A stretch of DNA of 36,997 bases from DATKOF01 sp035524795 (lineage in GTDB: Bacteria > Pseudomonadota > Gammaproteobacteria > Burkholderiales > SG8-41), in NCBI GenBank assembly GCA_035524795.1, contig DATKOF010000029.1, positions 1 through 36,997 of the forward strand, written 5' to 3'. Position numbers and translations under genes: made by a program. This document shows positions 15,090 to 23,585 of this stretch, piece after piece. The number at the start of each line of letters is the position of its first letter. Positions within the stretch are counted from its first letter, which is position 1. The notes beneath the pieces are model-generated. The model did no database searches, was not told where the DNA came from, and worked only from the letters and a program-made list of their open reading frames with translations.

Positions 15090-16607
15090 TCACTCCACCG
15101 GCTCGAGATCGAGATCGAGCTGGGAACTGGCGGCGGCCTGCGTCTGCCGGCTGTCGCGGCGCCGCGCTTCGACGCCGGCCAGGTATTCCGGCGTGATGTC
15201 GCCGGTCACGTAATTGCCGCTGAAGCACGAGTCCTCGAAGTGCCTGACCTTCGGATTGACCGAGCGCACGTCCGCGATCAGCGCGTCGAGGTCCTGATAG
15301 ATCAGCTTGTCGGCGCCGATCAGGCGTGCGATCTCGTCTTCCGAACGGCCGTTCGCGATCAGCTCGCTGCGCGTCGGCATGTCGATGCCGTAGACGTTGG
15401 CGAACCGCACCGGCGGCGCGGCGGACGCGAAGAACACCTTGCGCGCGCCGGCCTCGCGCGCCATCTGCACGATTTCCTGGCTGGTGGTGCCGCGCACCAC
15501 CGAGTCGTCGACCAGCAGCACATTCTTGCCGCTGAACTCCATGCCGATCGCATTCAGTTTCTGGCGCACCGACTTCGCGCGCACCGTCTGCCCCGGCATG
15601 ATGAAGGTGCGGCCGATGTAGCGGTTCTTGATGAAACCCTCGCGGTACGGCAGGCTCAGATGCTTGGCCAGTTGCATCGCCGCCGGCCGGCTTGAATCGG
15701 GGATCGGAATCACGACGTCGATGTCGAGGTCTTTGTAATCGCGCTTGATCTTGTCGGCGAGACTCTCGCCCATCCGCAGCCGCGCTTCGTAGACCGAGAT
15801 GCCGTCGATGATCGAATCGGGGCGCGCCAGATACACGTATTCGAACAGGCACGGGTTGAGCGAGGTCTGCTCGACGCATTGCTGCGAGTAGAAATGGCCG
15901 TCCTCGTCGATGAAGATCGCCTCGCCCGGCGCGATATCGCGCACCAGCTCGAAACCGAGCGAGGTCAGCGCCACCGATTCCGAGGCGACCAGATACTCGG
16001 CGCCGTGCTCGGTCTCCATTTTGCCGAACACCAGCGGCCGGATCCCGTACGGATCGCGGAACGCGAGCAGGCCGTAGCCGGCGATCATCGCAACCACCGC
16101 ATAGGCGCCGCGGCAGCGCCGGTAGACCCCCGACACCGCGGCGAAAATGATCGCGGGGTCGAGCTTGTAGTTGGCCGATGCCTCCTGCAGTTCATGCGCG
16201 AGCACGTTGAGCAGCACTTCCGAGTCGGAATCGGTGTTGACGTGGCGCAGGTCCTGGCGGAACAGTTCGCTCTTCAGCTGGTCGGTGTTGGTCAGGTTGC
16301 CGTTGTGGCCGAGCACGATGCCAAACGGCGAATTGACATAGAACGGCTGCGCTTCGGCCGCCGACCACGCCGAGCCGGCGGTCGGATAGCGGGTGTGCGC
16401 GATGCCGCAGGCGCCGAGCAGCGTGCGCATGTTGCGGGTGCGGAATACGTCGCGCACCATGCCGCCGCCCTTGTGCATGTGGAAGGTCGCGCCTTCGGCG
16501 GTGACGATGCCGGCGGCGTCCTGCCCGCGGTGCTGCAGCACCAGCAGCCCGTCGTAGAGCAGCTGATTGACCGGACTTTTCGCAACGATGCCGAGTATCC
16601 CGCACAT
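15090..16607 (-). CDS. purF: Amidophosphoribosyltransferase
   Basis: This enzyme makes 5-phosphoribosylamine from PRPP and glutamine, the first committed step of purine synthesis. The 505-residue protein starts MCGILGIV, leaving the catalytic Cys2 of the N-terminal Ntn glutaminase domain without a long propeptide. Other glutaminase marks are IAHTRYPTAGS and LGHNGNLTN. The C-terminal phosphoribosyltransferase domain has the PRPP-binding loop NVLLVDDSVVRGTTS. It is the last gene of the minus-strand block, 13 bp after cvpA, a pairing also known from E. coli. Confidence 0.97.
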   Translation of the reverse strand: MCGILGIVAKSPVNQLLYDGLLVLQHRGQDAAGIVTAEGATFHMHKGGGMVRDVFRTRNMRTLLGACGIAHTRYPTAGSAWSAAEAQPFYVNSPFGIVLGHNGNLTNTDQLKSELFRQDLRHVNTDSDSEVLLNVLAHELQEASANYKLDPAIIFAAVSGVYRRCRGAYAVVAMIAGYGLLAFRDPYGIRPLVFGKMETEHGAEYLVASESVALTSLGFELVRDIAPGEAIFIDEDGHFYSQQCVEQTSLNPCLFEYVYLARPDSIIDGISVYEARLRMGESLADKIKRDYKDLDIDVVIPIPDSSRPAAMQLAKHLSLPYREGFIKNRYIGRTFIMPGQTVRAKSVRQKLNAIGMEFSGKNVLLVDDSVVRGTTSQEIVQMAREAGARKVFFASAAPPVRFANVYGIDMPTRSELIANGRSEDEIARLIGADKLIYQDLDALIADVRSVNPKVRHFEDSCFSGNYVTGDITPEYLAGVEARRRDSRQTQAAASSQLDLDLEPVE

Positions 16608-16620
16608 GCGTCACTGTCTC

Positions 16621-17112
16621 CTAGTCGTAATGGATGCGCCTGGCCAGATCATACGGCAACCAGGCCTTGGCCGCCGTGCCGAGCGCGGCGAGCCGAGCGC
16701 CCGACCACGAATCGCGCCACGCCGGCTGGCGCGGCAGCGCGGTCAGCCCGGCAAGCAGCGTTGCCAGCACCACGATCGCCACGCCGCGCACGAAACCGAA
16801 GCCGGCGCCGAGTACGCGGTCGAACGCGCCGAGCCCGGCCGCCTTGATCAGATGCGAGATCAGCATCGACAGCAGCGCCGCCGCCAGCAATGTCATCACG
16901 AATACCGCAGCATAGGCCGTCAGCAGGCGCAGTGTCTCGTCGGGAATCGTGCGCGAAAACCACGGCGCGACGGCAGGCGCGAAAAACCGCGCAGCGAGAA
17001 AAGCGGCGATCCACGAGGCCAGCGCGAGCACCTCGCGCACCAGGCCGCGCAGCACGCTGACGATGACCGAAATTCCGATGATGGCGAGCACTGCGCAGTC
17101 GATCCAGGTCAT
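16621..17112 (-). CDS. cvpA: CvpA family membrane protein
   Basis: A 163-residue inner-membrane protein with about four hydrophobic helices. The N-terminal MTWIDCAVLAIIGISVIVSV and the following RGLVREVLALASWIAAFLAA are the family signature. CvpA was named for colicin V production and is linked to envelope homeostasis; its molecular activity is unknown. It lies between the SPOR-domain gene and purF, as in many proteobacteria, with 9 bp and 13 bp spacers, so it is part of one transcription unit. Confidence 0.94.
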   Translation of the reverse strand: MTWIDCAVLAIIGISVIVSVLRGLVREVLALASWIAAFLAARFFAPAVAPWFSRTIPDETLRLLTAYAAVFVMTLLAAALLSMLISHLIKAAGLGAFDRVLGAGFGFVRGVAIVVLATLLAGLTALPRQPAWRDSWSGARLAALGTAAKAWLPYDLARRIHYD

Positions 17113-17121
17113 TGACCTTGG

Positions 17122-17853
17122 CTATTCGGGAACGATGTTGCCCGGCAAACCGATGCTTTTCAGCTTGTCACGCATCTTTTCCGCCTCGTCGCGGGTCTTC
17201 AGCGGTCCGACCCGCACCCGTGTCACCTTGCCCTTGGCGGTCGGCACCACCTCGGTATAGCCCTTGATGCCGGCATCGGCCAATTGCTGCTCCATCTGCT
17301 TCGCCTTGGCGGCATCGTTCAATGCGGCCACCTGCACGACAAAACCACCCGCATTCTTTTCACCGGCTTTTGATTTGGGGGTGGATTTGGTTTTTTCCAC
17401 CGTCTTCGGCGCGGTTTTCTTCGCTTCCGGTTTGCCCGGCGTCGCTTGCGGCGTCGGCGCGGTTTCCGCTACCGGCTTCGGCGGCTCGGACGCGGCGGTC
17501 TTGATCGGCTGCGTGACGGCCGGCGCGGACTGAGGCGCGGGCGGCGGCGCCGGCACTGAAGCTGGCGCTGGTACCGCTGGCGACGCGGCAGTGGGCGCCG
17601 ATGCCGGAGGAGTTACGGCAGGCGACAGCGGTGATGCGCCATGATCCACCGGCACGACCTTGGAAACGAAACTGTCGGTATTGGGCGATGGAATCCTGAC
17701 GTCGATGTCCTGGCGCTGCAGCGGCTTGGGTTCGTTGTCGAGCACCATCGGCAGGAACACGACAACCGCTATCACCAGGGCTGTCGCGCCAATCAGCCGG
17801 CGGCGCGCGCGTTTTCTGAGTTGCAGTTCTTCTTCGCTAATCGATTTCGCCAT
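17122..17853 (-). CDS. dedD: SPOR domain protein (DedD-like)
   Basis: A 243-residue bitopic membrane protein. A short cytoplasmic N-terminus (AKSISEEELQLRKRARRRL) precedes one membrane helix (LIGATALVIAVVVFLPMVL). A long Pro/Ala/Lys-rich periplasmic linker follows, and a C-terminal SPOR domain (about 170-243: GGFVVQVAALNDAAKAKQME ... TRVRVGPLKTRDEAEKM). SPOR domains bind denuded glycan strands at the division septum, so a cell-division role is likely. The ATG at 17853 is used; a TTG two codons upstream overlaps the folC stop. The position between folC and cvpA supports the DedD assignment. Confidence 0.9.
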   Translation of the reverse strand: MAKSISEEELQLRKRARRRLIGATALVIAVVVFLPMVLDNEPKPLQRQDIDVRIPSPNTDSFVSKVVPVDHGASPLSPAVTPPASAPTAASPAVPAPASVPAPPPAPQSAPAVTQPIKTAASEPPKPVAETAPTPQATPGKPEAKKTAPKTVEKTKSTPKSKAGEKNAGGFVVQVAALNDAAKAKQMEQQLADAGIKGYTEVVPTAKGKVTRVRVGPLKTRDEAEKMRDKLKSIGLPGNIVPE

Positions 17854-17855
17854 GA

Positions 17856-19130
17856 TCAAGAGGAATTCGCGCTTGCGCGCTCACGCATCACCGCCGCCAC
17901 GGTCAGGAATGAACCGAACACGATGATTTTATCATTTTCGCCCGCCTCCTCACAGGCGGCATACCAGGCCGCGGCGACGTCCGCGTGCCGCGCGACCGGA
18001 ACGCCGACGCCGGCGCGCTGCGCTTCATCGGCGAGCTGTGCCGCATGCGCGCCGCGCGGCCCTTCGAGCGTCGCGACATGCCAGCGCGTGATATGCGGCG
18101 ACAGCGCCGCGATGATGCCGGCGATGTCCTTGTCCTTGAGGATGCCACACACCGCAATCGTCGCGCCGTCCGCCGGCAGCGTGTCCAGATTGGCCGCCAG
18201 CGCGCGCGCCGCCTGCGGATTGTGTGCGACATCGAGCACCACCGCCGGCCGTCCGGGCAGCACCTGGAAACGCGCCGGCAGCGCGACATGCACCAGACCG
18301 TTGCGGATGTCCTGCGCAGTCACCGGCAGTCGCTCGCGCAGACAGTCGAGCGCGGCGATGCAGGCGGCTGCGTTGTCGAGCTGATGGACGCCGCGCAGCG
18401 CCGGGTACGGCAGGCCGAAGCGCGCGCCGCCCGACCCGCGGTACTGCCATTGGCCGGCTTCGGCGATGCAATCGAAATCGCGCCCCAGGCACAACAGCGG
18501 CGCGCCGATCCGCGCCGCATGCGCGAGCAGCGCCTGCGGCGGGGCGCGGTCGGCGCACACCGCCGGCCGGCCGGCGCGGAAGATGCCGGCCTTCTCGAAG
18601 CCGACCGCTTCGCGCGTGTTGCCCAGATATTCGGCGTGATCGAGGTCGATGCCCGCGACCAGCGCGCAGTCGGCGTCAAACGCGTTGACTGCATCGAGCC
18701 GCCCGCCGAGGCCGACCTCGAGCACCGCGACTTCGATGCGCGCTTCGTCGAATACCAGCAGCGCGGCCAGCGTGCCGAACTCGAAATAGGTCAGTGGAAT
18801 ATCGCCGCGCGCCGCTTCGACCCGCTCGAAGGCGCTGCACAGCGCCGCGTCATCGGCCTCGCGACCGCCGACGCGCACGCGCTCGTTATAGCGCAGCAGG
18901 TGCGGCGAGGTGTAGCAGCCGACGCGATAGCCGGCGGCCAGCAGCACCGCTTCGAGCAGCGCGCAGCACGAGCCCTTGCCGTTGGTGCCGCCGACGGTGA
19001 TGACGGGAAACGCAGGGTTGACGCCGAGTGCGGCGCGTACCGCGCCGACACGCTGCAATCCGAGCTCGACGGTCTTCGGATGCTGGCGCTCGATGTAGTC
19101 GAGCCACTGACCGAGCGTCGCGGGCTTCAA
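17856..19130 (-). CDS. folC: Bifunctional dihydrofolate / folylpolyglutamate synthase
   Basis: A 424-residue Mur-ligase-type ATPase that adds glutamate to dihydropteroate and to folates in the cytoplasm. The ATP loop reads VGGTNGKGSCCALLE. Further marks are the YTSPHLLRYNERVRV segment, AVLEVGLGGRLDAVNAFD and, in the C-terminal domain, VVLDVAHNPQAARALAANL. Length is typical. The start appears to be TTG at 19130 (MKPATLGQWLDYIE), since no ATG or GTG is nearby in frame, and its ribosome binding site is weak. It follows accD by 12 bp, the usual accD-folC order, and precedes dedD by 2 bp. Confidence 0.95.
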   Translation of the reverse strand: MKPATLGQWLDYIERQHPKTVELGLQRVGAVRAALGVNPAFPVITVGGTNGKGSCCALLEAVLLAAGYRVGCYTSPHLLRYNERVRVGGREADDAALCSAFERVEAARGDIPLTYFEFGTLAALLVFDEARIEVAVLEVGLGGRLDAVNAFDADCALVAGIDLDHAEYLGNTREAVGFEKAGIFRAGRPAVCADRAPPQALLAHAARIGAPLLCLGRDFDCIAEAGQWQYRGSGGARFGLPYPALRGVHQLDNAAACIAALDCLRERLPVTAQDIRNGLVHVALPARFQVLPGRPAVVLDVAHNPQAARALAANLDTLPADGATIAVCGILKDKDIAGIIAALSPHITRWHVATLEGPRGAHAAQLADEAQRAGVGVPVARHADVAAAWYAACEEAGENDKIIVFGSFLTVAAVMRERASANSS

Positions 19131-19142
19131 GCGGACCGGACG

Positions 19143-20009
19143 TCAGGCGGCCGCCCGCTGTCCGAGCAACAGGGTGAGCAGGTTCGCGATTTTGTCGCGC
19201 ATTTCGCGGCGGTCGACGATCATGTCGATCGCGCCGTGCTGGAGCAGAAACTCGGAACGCTGGAAACCTTCCGGCAGCGTTTCACGCACGGTCTGCTCGA
19301 TCACGCGCGGTCCGGCGAAGCCGATCAGCGCACCGGGCTCGGCGATCACGATGTCGCCGATCAGCGCGAAACTGGCCGACACGCCGCCCATCGTCGGGTC
19401 GGTCAATACCGGGAGGAACGGCAGCTTCTCCTGCGACAGCTGGGTCAGGGAGGCGCAGGTCTTCGCCATCTGCATCAGCGACAGCAGGCCTTCCTGCATG
19501 CGCGCGCCGCCGCTTGCGGTGAAACATACCAGCGGCAGTTTCTGGTCGAGACATGACTGCACGCCGCGCACGAAACGCTCGCCGACCACCGATCCCATCG
19601 AGCCGCCGAGAAACCTGAACTCGAACGCCATCGCAATCAGCGGCACGGTCTTGACGCTGCCCTGCATCACGATCAGCGCGTCATCCTCGTCGGTGTCGCG
19701 CTTGGCTTCTTCGAGCCGGTCGGCGTAACGCCGGCTGTCCTTGAATTTGAGACTGTCGAACGGCACGACTTCGGCGCCGATCTCGAAACGGCCGTCGGCG
19801 TCGAGAAACGTATCGAGCCGCTCACGCGCTGAAATCCGGCCGTGATGCCCGCATTTCGGACAAACGCCGAGATTTTTCTCGAGATCGGCGTGATAGAGCA
19901 CGGCTTCGCACCGGCCGCACTTGATCCACAGTCCCTCCGGCACGCCTTTTCTCTGGCTGCCGGCCTCACGCTTGATCTTCGGCGGCAGCAGTTTGTGCAA
20001 CCAGCTCAT
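19143..20009 (-). CDS. accD: Acetyl-CoA carboxylase carboxyltransferase subunit beta
   Basis: The beta half of the carboxyltransferase that moves the carboxyl group from biotin to acetyl-CoA, the first step of fatty-acid synthesis. The protein has 288 residues. An N-terminal C4 zinc ribbon has C31, C34, C50 and C53 (IKCGRCEAV ... GVCPKCGHHG). The crotonase-fold carboxyltransferase domain includes CFTASGGARMQEGLLSLMQM and an oxyanion-type GGVSASFALIGDI. It needs AccA, encoded elsewhere. The start ATG at 20009 overlaps the trpA stop by 4 bp (ATGA), so translation is coupled to trpA. Confidence 0.97.
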   Translation of the reverse strand: MSWLHKLLPPKIKREAGSQRKGVPEGLWIKCGRCEAVLYHADLEKNLGVCPKCGHHGRISARERLDTFLDADGRFEIGAEVVPFDSLKFKDSRRYADRLEEAKRDTDEDDALIVMQGSVKTVPLIAMAFEFRFLGGSMGSVVGERFVRGVQSCLDQKLPLVCFTASGGARMQEGLLSLMQMAKTCASLTQLSQEKLPFLPVLTDPTMGGVSASFALIGDIVIAEPGALIGFAGPRVIEQTVRETLPEGFQRSEFLLQHGAIDMIVDRREMRDKIANLLTLLLGQRAAA

Positions 20010-20800
20010 CCCAGCGCCTCCCGGATCGGTTTCAGGAACCGTTTCGCGCGTTCGAGCGCATCGTGCGGCCCGGCCTGCTCCATTTCCTGGATCAGCCGGC
20101 TCGCGATCACCACCGCGTCCGCTTCCGCCGCGATGCGGCGCGCCGACTCGGCGTCGCGGATGCCGAAGCCGACGCCGATCGGCAGCTTGATCGCGGCGCG
20201 CAACTGCGTCAGGCGCGCCACCACGTCCGCGATGTCAATATTGCCGGCGCCGGTGACGCCGCGCAGCGACACATAATAAACGAAACCGCTGGCGACGCGC
20301 GCGACCTGCCGGATGCGCTCCGGCGTCGAGGTCGGCGCCAGCAGGAAGATCGGATCGATGCCGTTCTTTTTCGCAAGCTCGGCAAACGACGCGCATTCTT
20401 CCGGCGGATAATCGACGACGATCACGCCGTCGATACCGGCGGCCTTCGCCTCGGCGACGAAGCGCTCGGCACCCATCGCTTCGACCGGATTGGCATAACC
20501 CATCAGCACGATCGGCGTCGTGGTGTCCTTTTGGCGGAACTCGCGCACCATGTTCAGCACGTTGCGCAGACCGACATGGTGCGCGAGCGCGCGCTCGGAA
20601 GCGCGCTGGATCACCGGGCCGTCGGCCATCGGATCCGAGAACGGCACGCCGAGTTCGAGGATATCGGCGCCGGCTTCGACGAACGCATGCAGCAGCGGCA
20701 CCGTCAGCGCCGGATCGGGATCGCCGGCGGTCGCGAACGGGATCAGCGCCTTGCGGCCCTGCTTTTTCAATGCGTCAAAAGTGGCGGCGATGCGTGACAT
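20006..20800 (-). CDS. trpA: Tryptophan synthase alpha chain
   Basis: This subunit cleaves indole-3-glycerol phosphate to indole, which is channelled to TrpB. The 264-residue TIM barrel has the catalytic residues E49 and D60 (DILELGVPFSDPMADGPVIQ) at the same numbers as in Salmonella TrpA, plus GVTGAGNIDIA and the phosphate-site GFGIRD. The ATG at 20800 (MSRIAATFDALKKQGR) is chosen; a longer frame upstream runs through the repeat-filled spacer and trpB. Unlike the usual overlapping trpB-trpA junction, 121 bp of repeats separate it from trpB, and its ribosome binding site is poor. Confidence 0.97.
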   Translation of the reverse strand: MSRIAATFDALKKQGRKALIPFATAGDPDPALTVPLLHAFVEAGADILELGVPFSDPMADGPVIQRASERALAHHVGLRNVLNMVREFRQKDTTTPIVLMGYANPVEAMGAERFVAEAKAAGIDGVIVVDYPPEECASFAELAKKNGIDPIFLLAPTSTPERIRQVARVASGFVYYVSLRGVTGAGNIDIADVVARLTQLRAAIKLPIGVGFGIRDAESARRIAAEADAVVIASRLIQEMEQAGPHDALERAKRFLKPIREALG

Positions 20801-20810
20801 CAATGATTCC

Positions 20811-20844
20811 GTGAGAGGTGAAGAGTGAAGGGTAAATGGTGAGG
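20811..20844. repeat. Heptanucleotide repeat (GTGAAGG-type) in the trpB-trpA spacer
   Basis: Period-7 units GTGAGAG, GTGAAGA, GTGAAGG, GTAAATG and GTGAGG run just upstream of the trpA start. The unit is the same as that flanking the four-helix-bundle gene at 815-842 and 1194-1222. Here there is no gene inside, only a second repeat family directly beside it. Confidence 0.75.
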
Positions 20845-20865
20845 AACAGAACACGAAGGCGCCGG

Positions 20866-20921
20866 GACGCGGAGGTACCGCAAACAAAAAGAATTTCTCC
20901 GCGGCTCTGCGTCTCTGCGGT

Positions 20922-20924
<3 letters not shown>
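20866..20924. repeat. Inverted 8-nt repeat cassette (CTCTGCGT type)
   Basis: CTCCGCGG, CTCTGCGT, CTCTGCGG form a period-8 array at about 20900-20924, and CGCGGAGG with ACCGC at 20869-20881 gives the opposing arm, enclosing an A-rich centre. CTCCGCGT and CTCTGCGG units recur in the leuB-asd spacer at about 27649-27666. Confidence 0.7.
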
Positions 20925-22107
<1,183 letters not shown>

Positions 22108-22121
<14 letters not shown>

Positions 22122-22731
22122 TGCGCACACTCCGAATGAATGCTGCGATTTTGCGCTCGTCCTTGACGCCGGGCGCCGATTCGACGCCGCTGCTGACATC
22201 GACCGCCGCCGGCCGTACGCGCCGCACCGCATCGGCGACGTTGTCGGTAGTGAGTCCGCCGGACAGAATGATCGGCAGCGGCAGCTGGCGCGGGATCAGG
22301 TCCCAGTCGAACGTCGTGCCGCTGCCACCGTGGACGTTGTCGACGTAAGCGTCAAGCAGCAGCCCGCGCGCGCCGTCGTAACGCCGCGCGTATTCTATCA
22401 AATCGATGTCCGGTCTGACGCGCACCGCCTTGATGTACGGGACGCCGAAGCCGCCGCAGAACTGCGGCGTCTCGTCGCCGTGGAACTGCAGCAGGCCGAG
22501 CGGCACGGCATCGAGCACGCGCCGCACGCTGCGCGCGTCAGCATCAACGAACAATCCCACCGTCGTGATGAACGGCGGCAGCGCCCGCACCATCGCCGCG
22601 GCGGCCTCGGGCGCGACGTGCCGCGGACTCGCCGCGTAGAACACGAAGCCGACCGCGTGCGCGCCAAGGCGCGCTGACGCCAGCGCGTCCTGCACGCGCG
22701 TGATGCCGCAGATTTTGACCGCCGTGATCAT
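22108..22731 (-). CDS. trpF: Phosphoribosylanthranilate isomerase
   Basis: The TIM-barrel enzyme that converts phosphoribosyl-anthranilate to CdRP in tryptophan synthesis. Length is 207 residues from the ATG at 22731. The catalytic cysteine is C8 in VKICGITRVQDAL, and the general acid lies in LLLDAYVDNVHGGSGTTFDW. SGGLTTDNV and DVSSGVESAPGVKD close the phosphate-binding loops. The frame extends further upstream into truA, but the family N-terminus begins at 22731. It is 10 bp after truA and overlaps trpB by 14 bp. The remaining trp genes are not in this window. Confidence 0.96.
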
Positions 22732-22741
22732 CAACAAACCC

Positions 22742-23521
22742 TCATGCCAACCATGCGCCGCGCGCTTCCGGCAACTGCCACGCCGCATCATATATGACTT
22801 CGGTCAGGTACAGCCCCGCCGCGTCGAAGGTCGGCGCCGCCAGACGGCGGTCGCGTCCCGCCAGCACCTCACCCAGCCATTCGGGCGGATGTTTTCCCTT
22901 GCCGACATAGACCAGACAGCCGACGATGTTGCGCACCATGTGATGCAGAAACGCGTTTGCCGCCAGCTCGAACACCACGTAATCGCCGTGACGGAGGACC
23001 TCAAGCCGGCGCAGCTCGCGCACCGGCGATCTGGCTTGGCATTCGGCCGAGCGGAACGCGCTGAAATCGTGCTCGCCGAGCAGCAGCCGCGCGGCCGTGC
23101 GCATGCGTTCGACGTCGAGCGGCAGATGGAACCAGCCGACGCGGGCGCGATTGAGCGCCGGACGCACCGGATGGTTGAGCAGCAGGTAGCGATAGCGGCG
23201 CTCGCGCGCCGAATGGCGCGCATGGAAATCCGCGCCGACTTCGCGCATCCACAGCACCGCCGCGCCCGCCGGCAGCAGCGTATTGACGCCGCGCACCCAC
23301 GCCGACTCCGGACGTTCCGCGCCGGTGTCGAAATGCACGACCTGCGCCAGCGCGTGCACGCCGGCATCGGTGCGGCCGGCGCAGACGGCTGTCACCGGCG
23401 CGCCGGCGATTGCGGCAAGCGCGCGCTCAAGCGCGTCCTGCACCGCGCAGCCGGCGGGCTGGGTCTGCCAGCCGCAGAACGCGCTGCCGTCGTATTCGAG
23501 CCCAAGTGCGATGCGGAGCAT
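22742..23521 (-). CDS. truA: tRNA pseudouridine(38-40) synthase TruA
   Basis: The cytoplasmic enzyme that makes pseudouridine at positions 38-40 of tRNA anticodon arms. Length is 259 residues. The catalytic aspartate is D52 in VCAGRTDAGVHA. YDGSAFCGWQTQP near the N-terminus and FLHHMVRNIVGCL in the C-terminal domain are further signatures. The ATG at 23521 is the family start; an extended frame upstream reads into a terminator hairpin. That hairpin ends its T-tract only a few bases before this ATG, so truA expression depends on read-through or on a promoter elsewhere. Confidence 0.96.
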   Translation of the reverse strand: MLRIALGLEYDGSAFCGWQTQPAGCAVQDALERALAAIAGAPVTAVCAGRTDAGVHALAQVVHFDTGAERPESAWVRGVNTLLPAGAAVLWMREVGADFHARHSARERRYRYLLLNHPVRPALNRARVGWFHLPLDVERMRTAARLLLGEHDFSAFRSAECQARSPVRELRRLEVLRHGDYVVFELAANAFLHHMVRNIVGCLVYVGKGKHPPEWLGEVLAGRDRRLAAPTFDAAGLYLTEVIYDAAWQLPEARGAWLA

Positions 23522-23525
23522 GATG

Positions 23526-23564
23526 AAAATAAAACTGCCGCTCAAGCCGGAAACTTGGCGGCAG
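23526..23564 (-). terminator. Intrinsic terminator between fimV and truA
   Basis: On the minus strand, CTGCCGC (23564-23558) pairs with GCGGCAG (23541-23535). An inner CAAG/CTTG pair extends the stem past a one-base bulge, and TTTTATTTT (23534-23526) follows. It is correctly placed to end transcripts from fimV, 22 bp after the fimV stop. Confidence 0.75.
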
Positions 23565-23585
23565 CTTTCAAGTTACGCGGGAAAA

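Noticed and set aside
17985..19556. Plus-strand frame of 523 codons opposite folC and accD
   Set aside because: It spans two well-supported minus-strand genes and has shadow-like composition.
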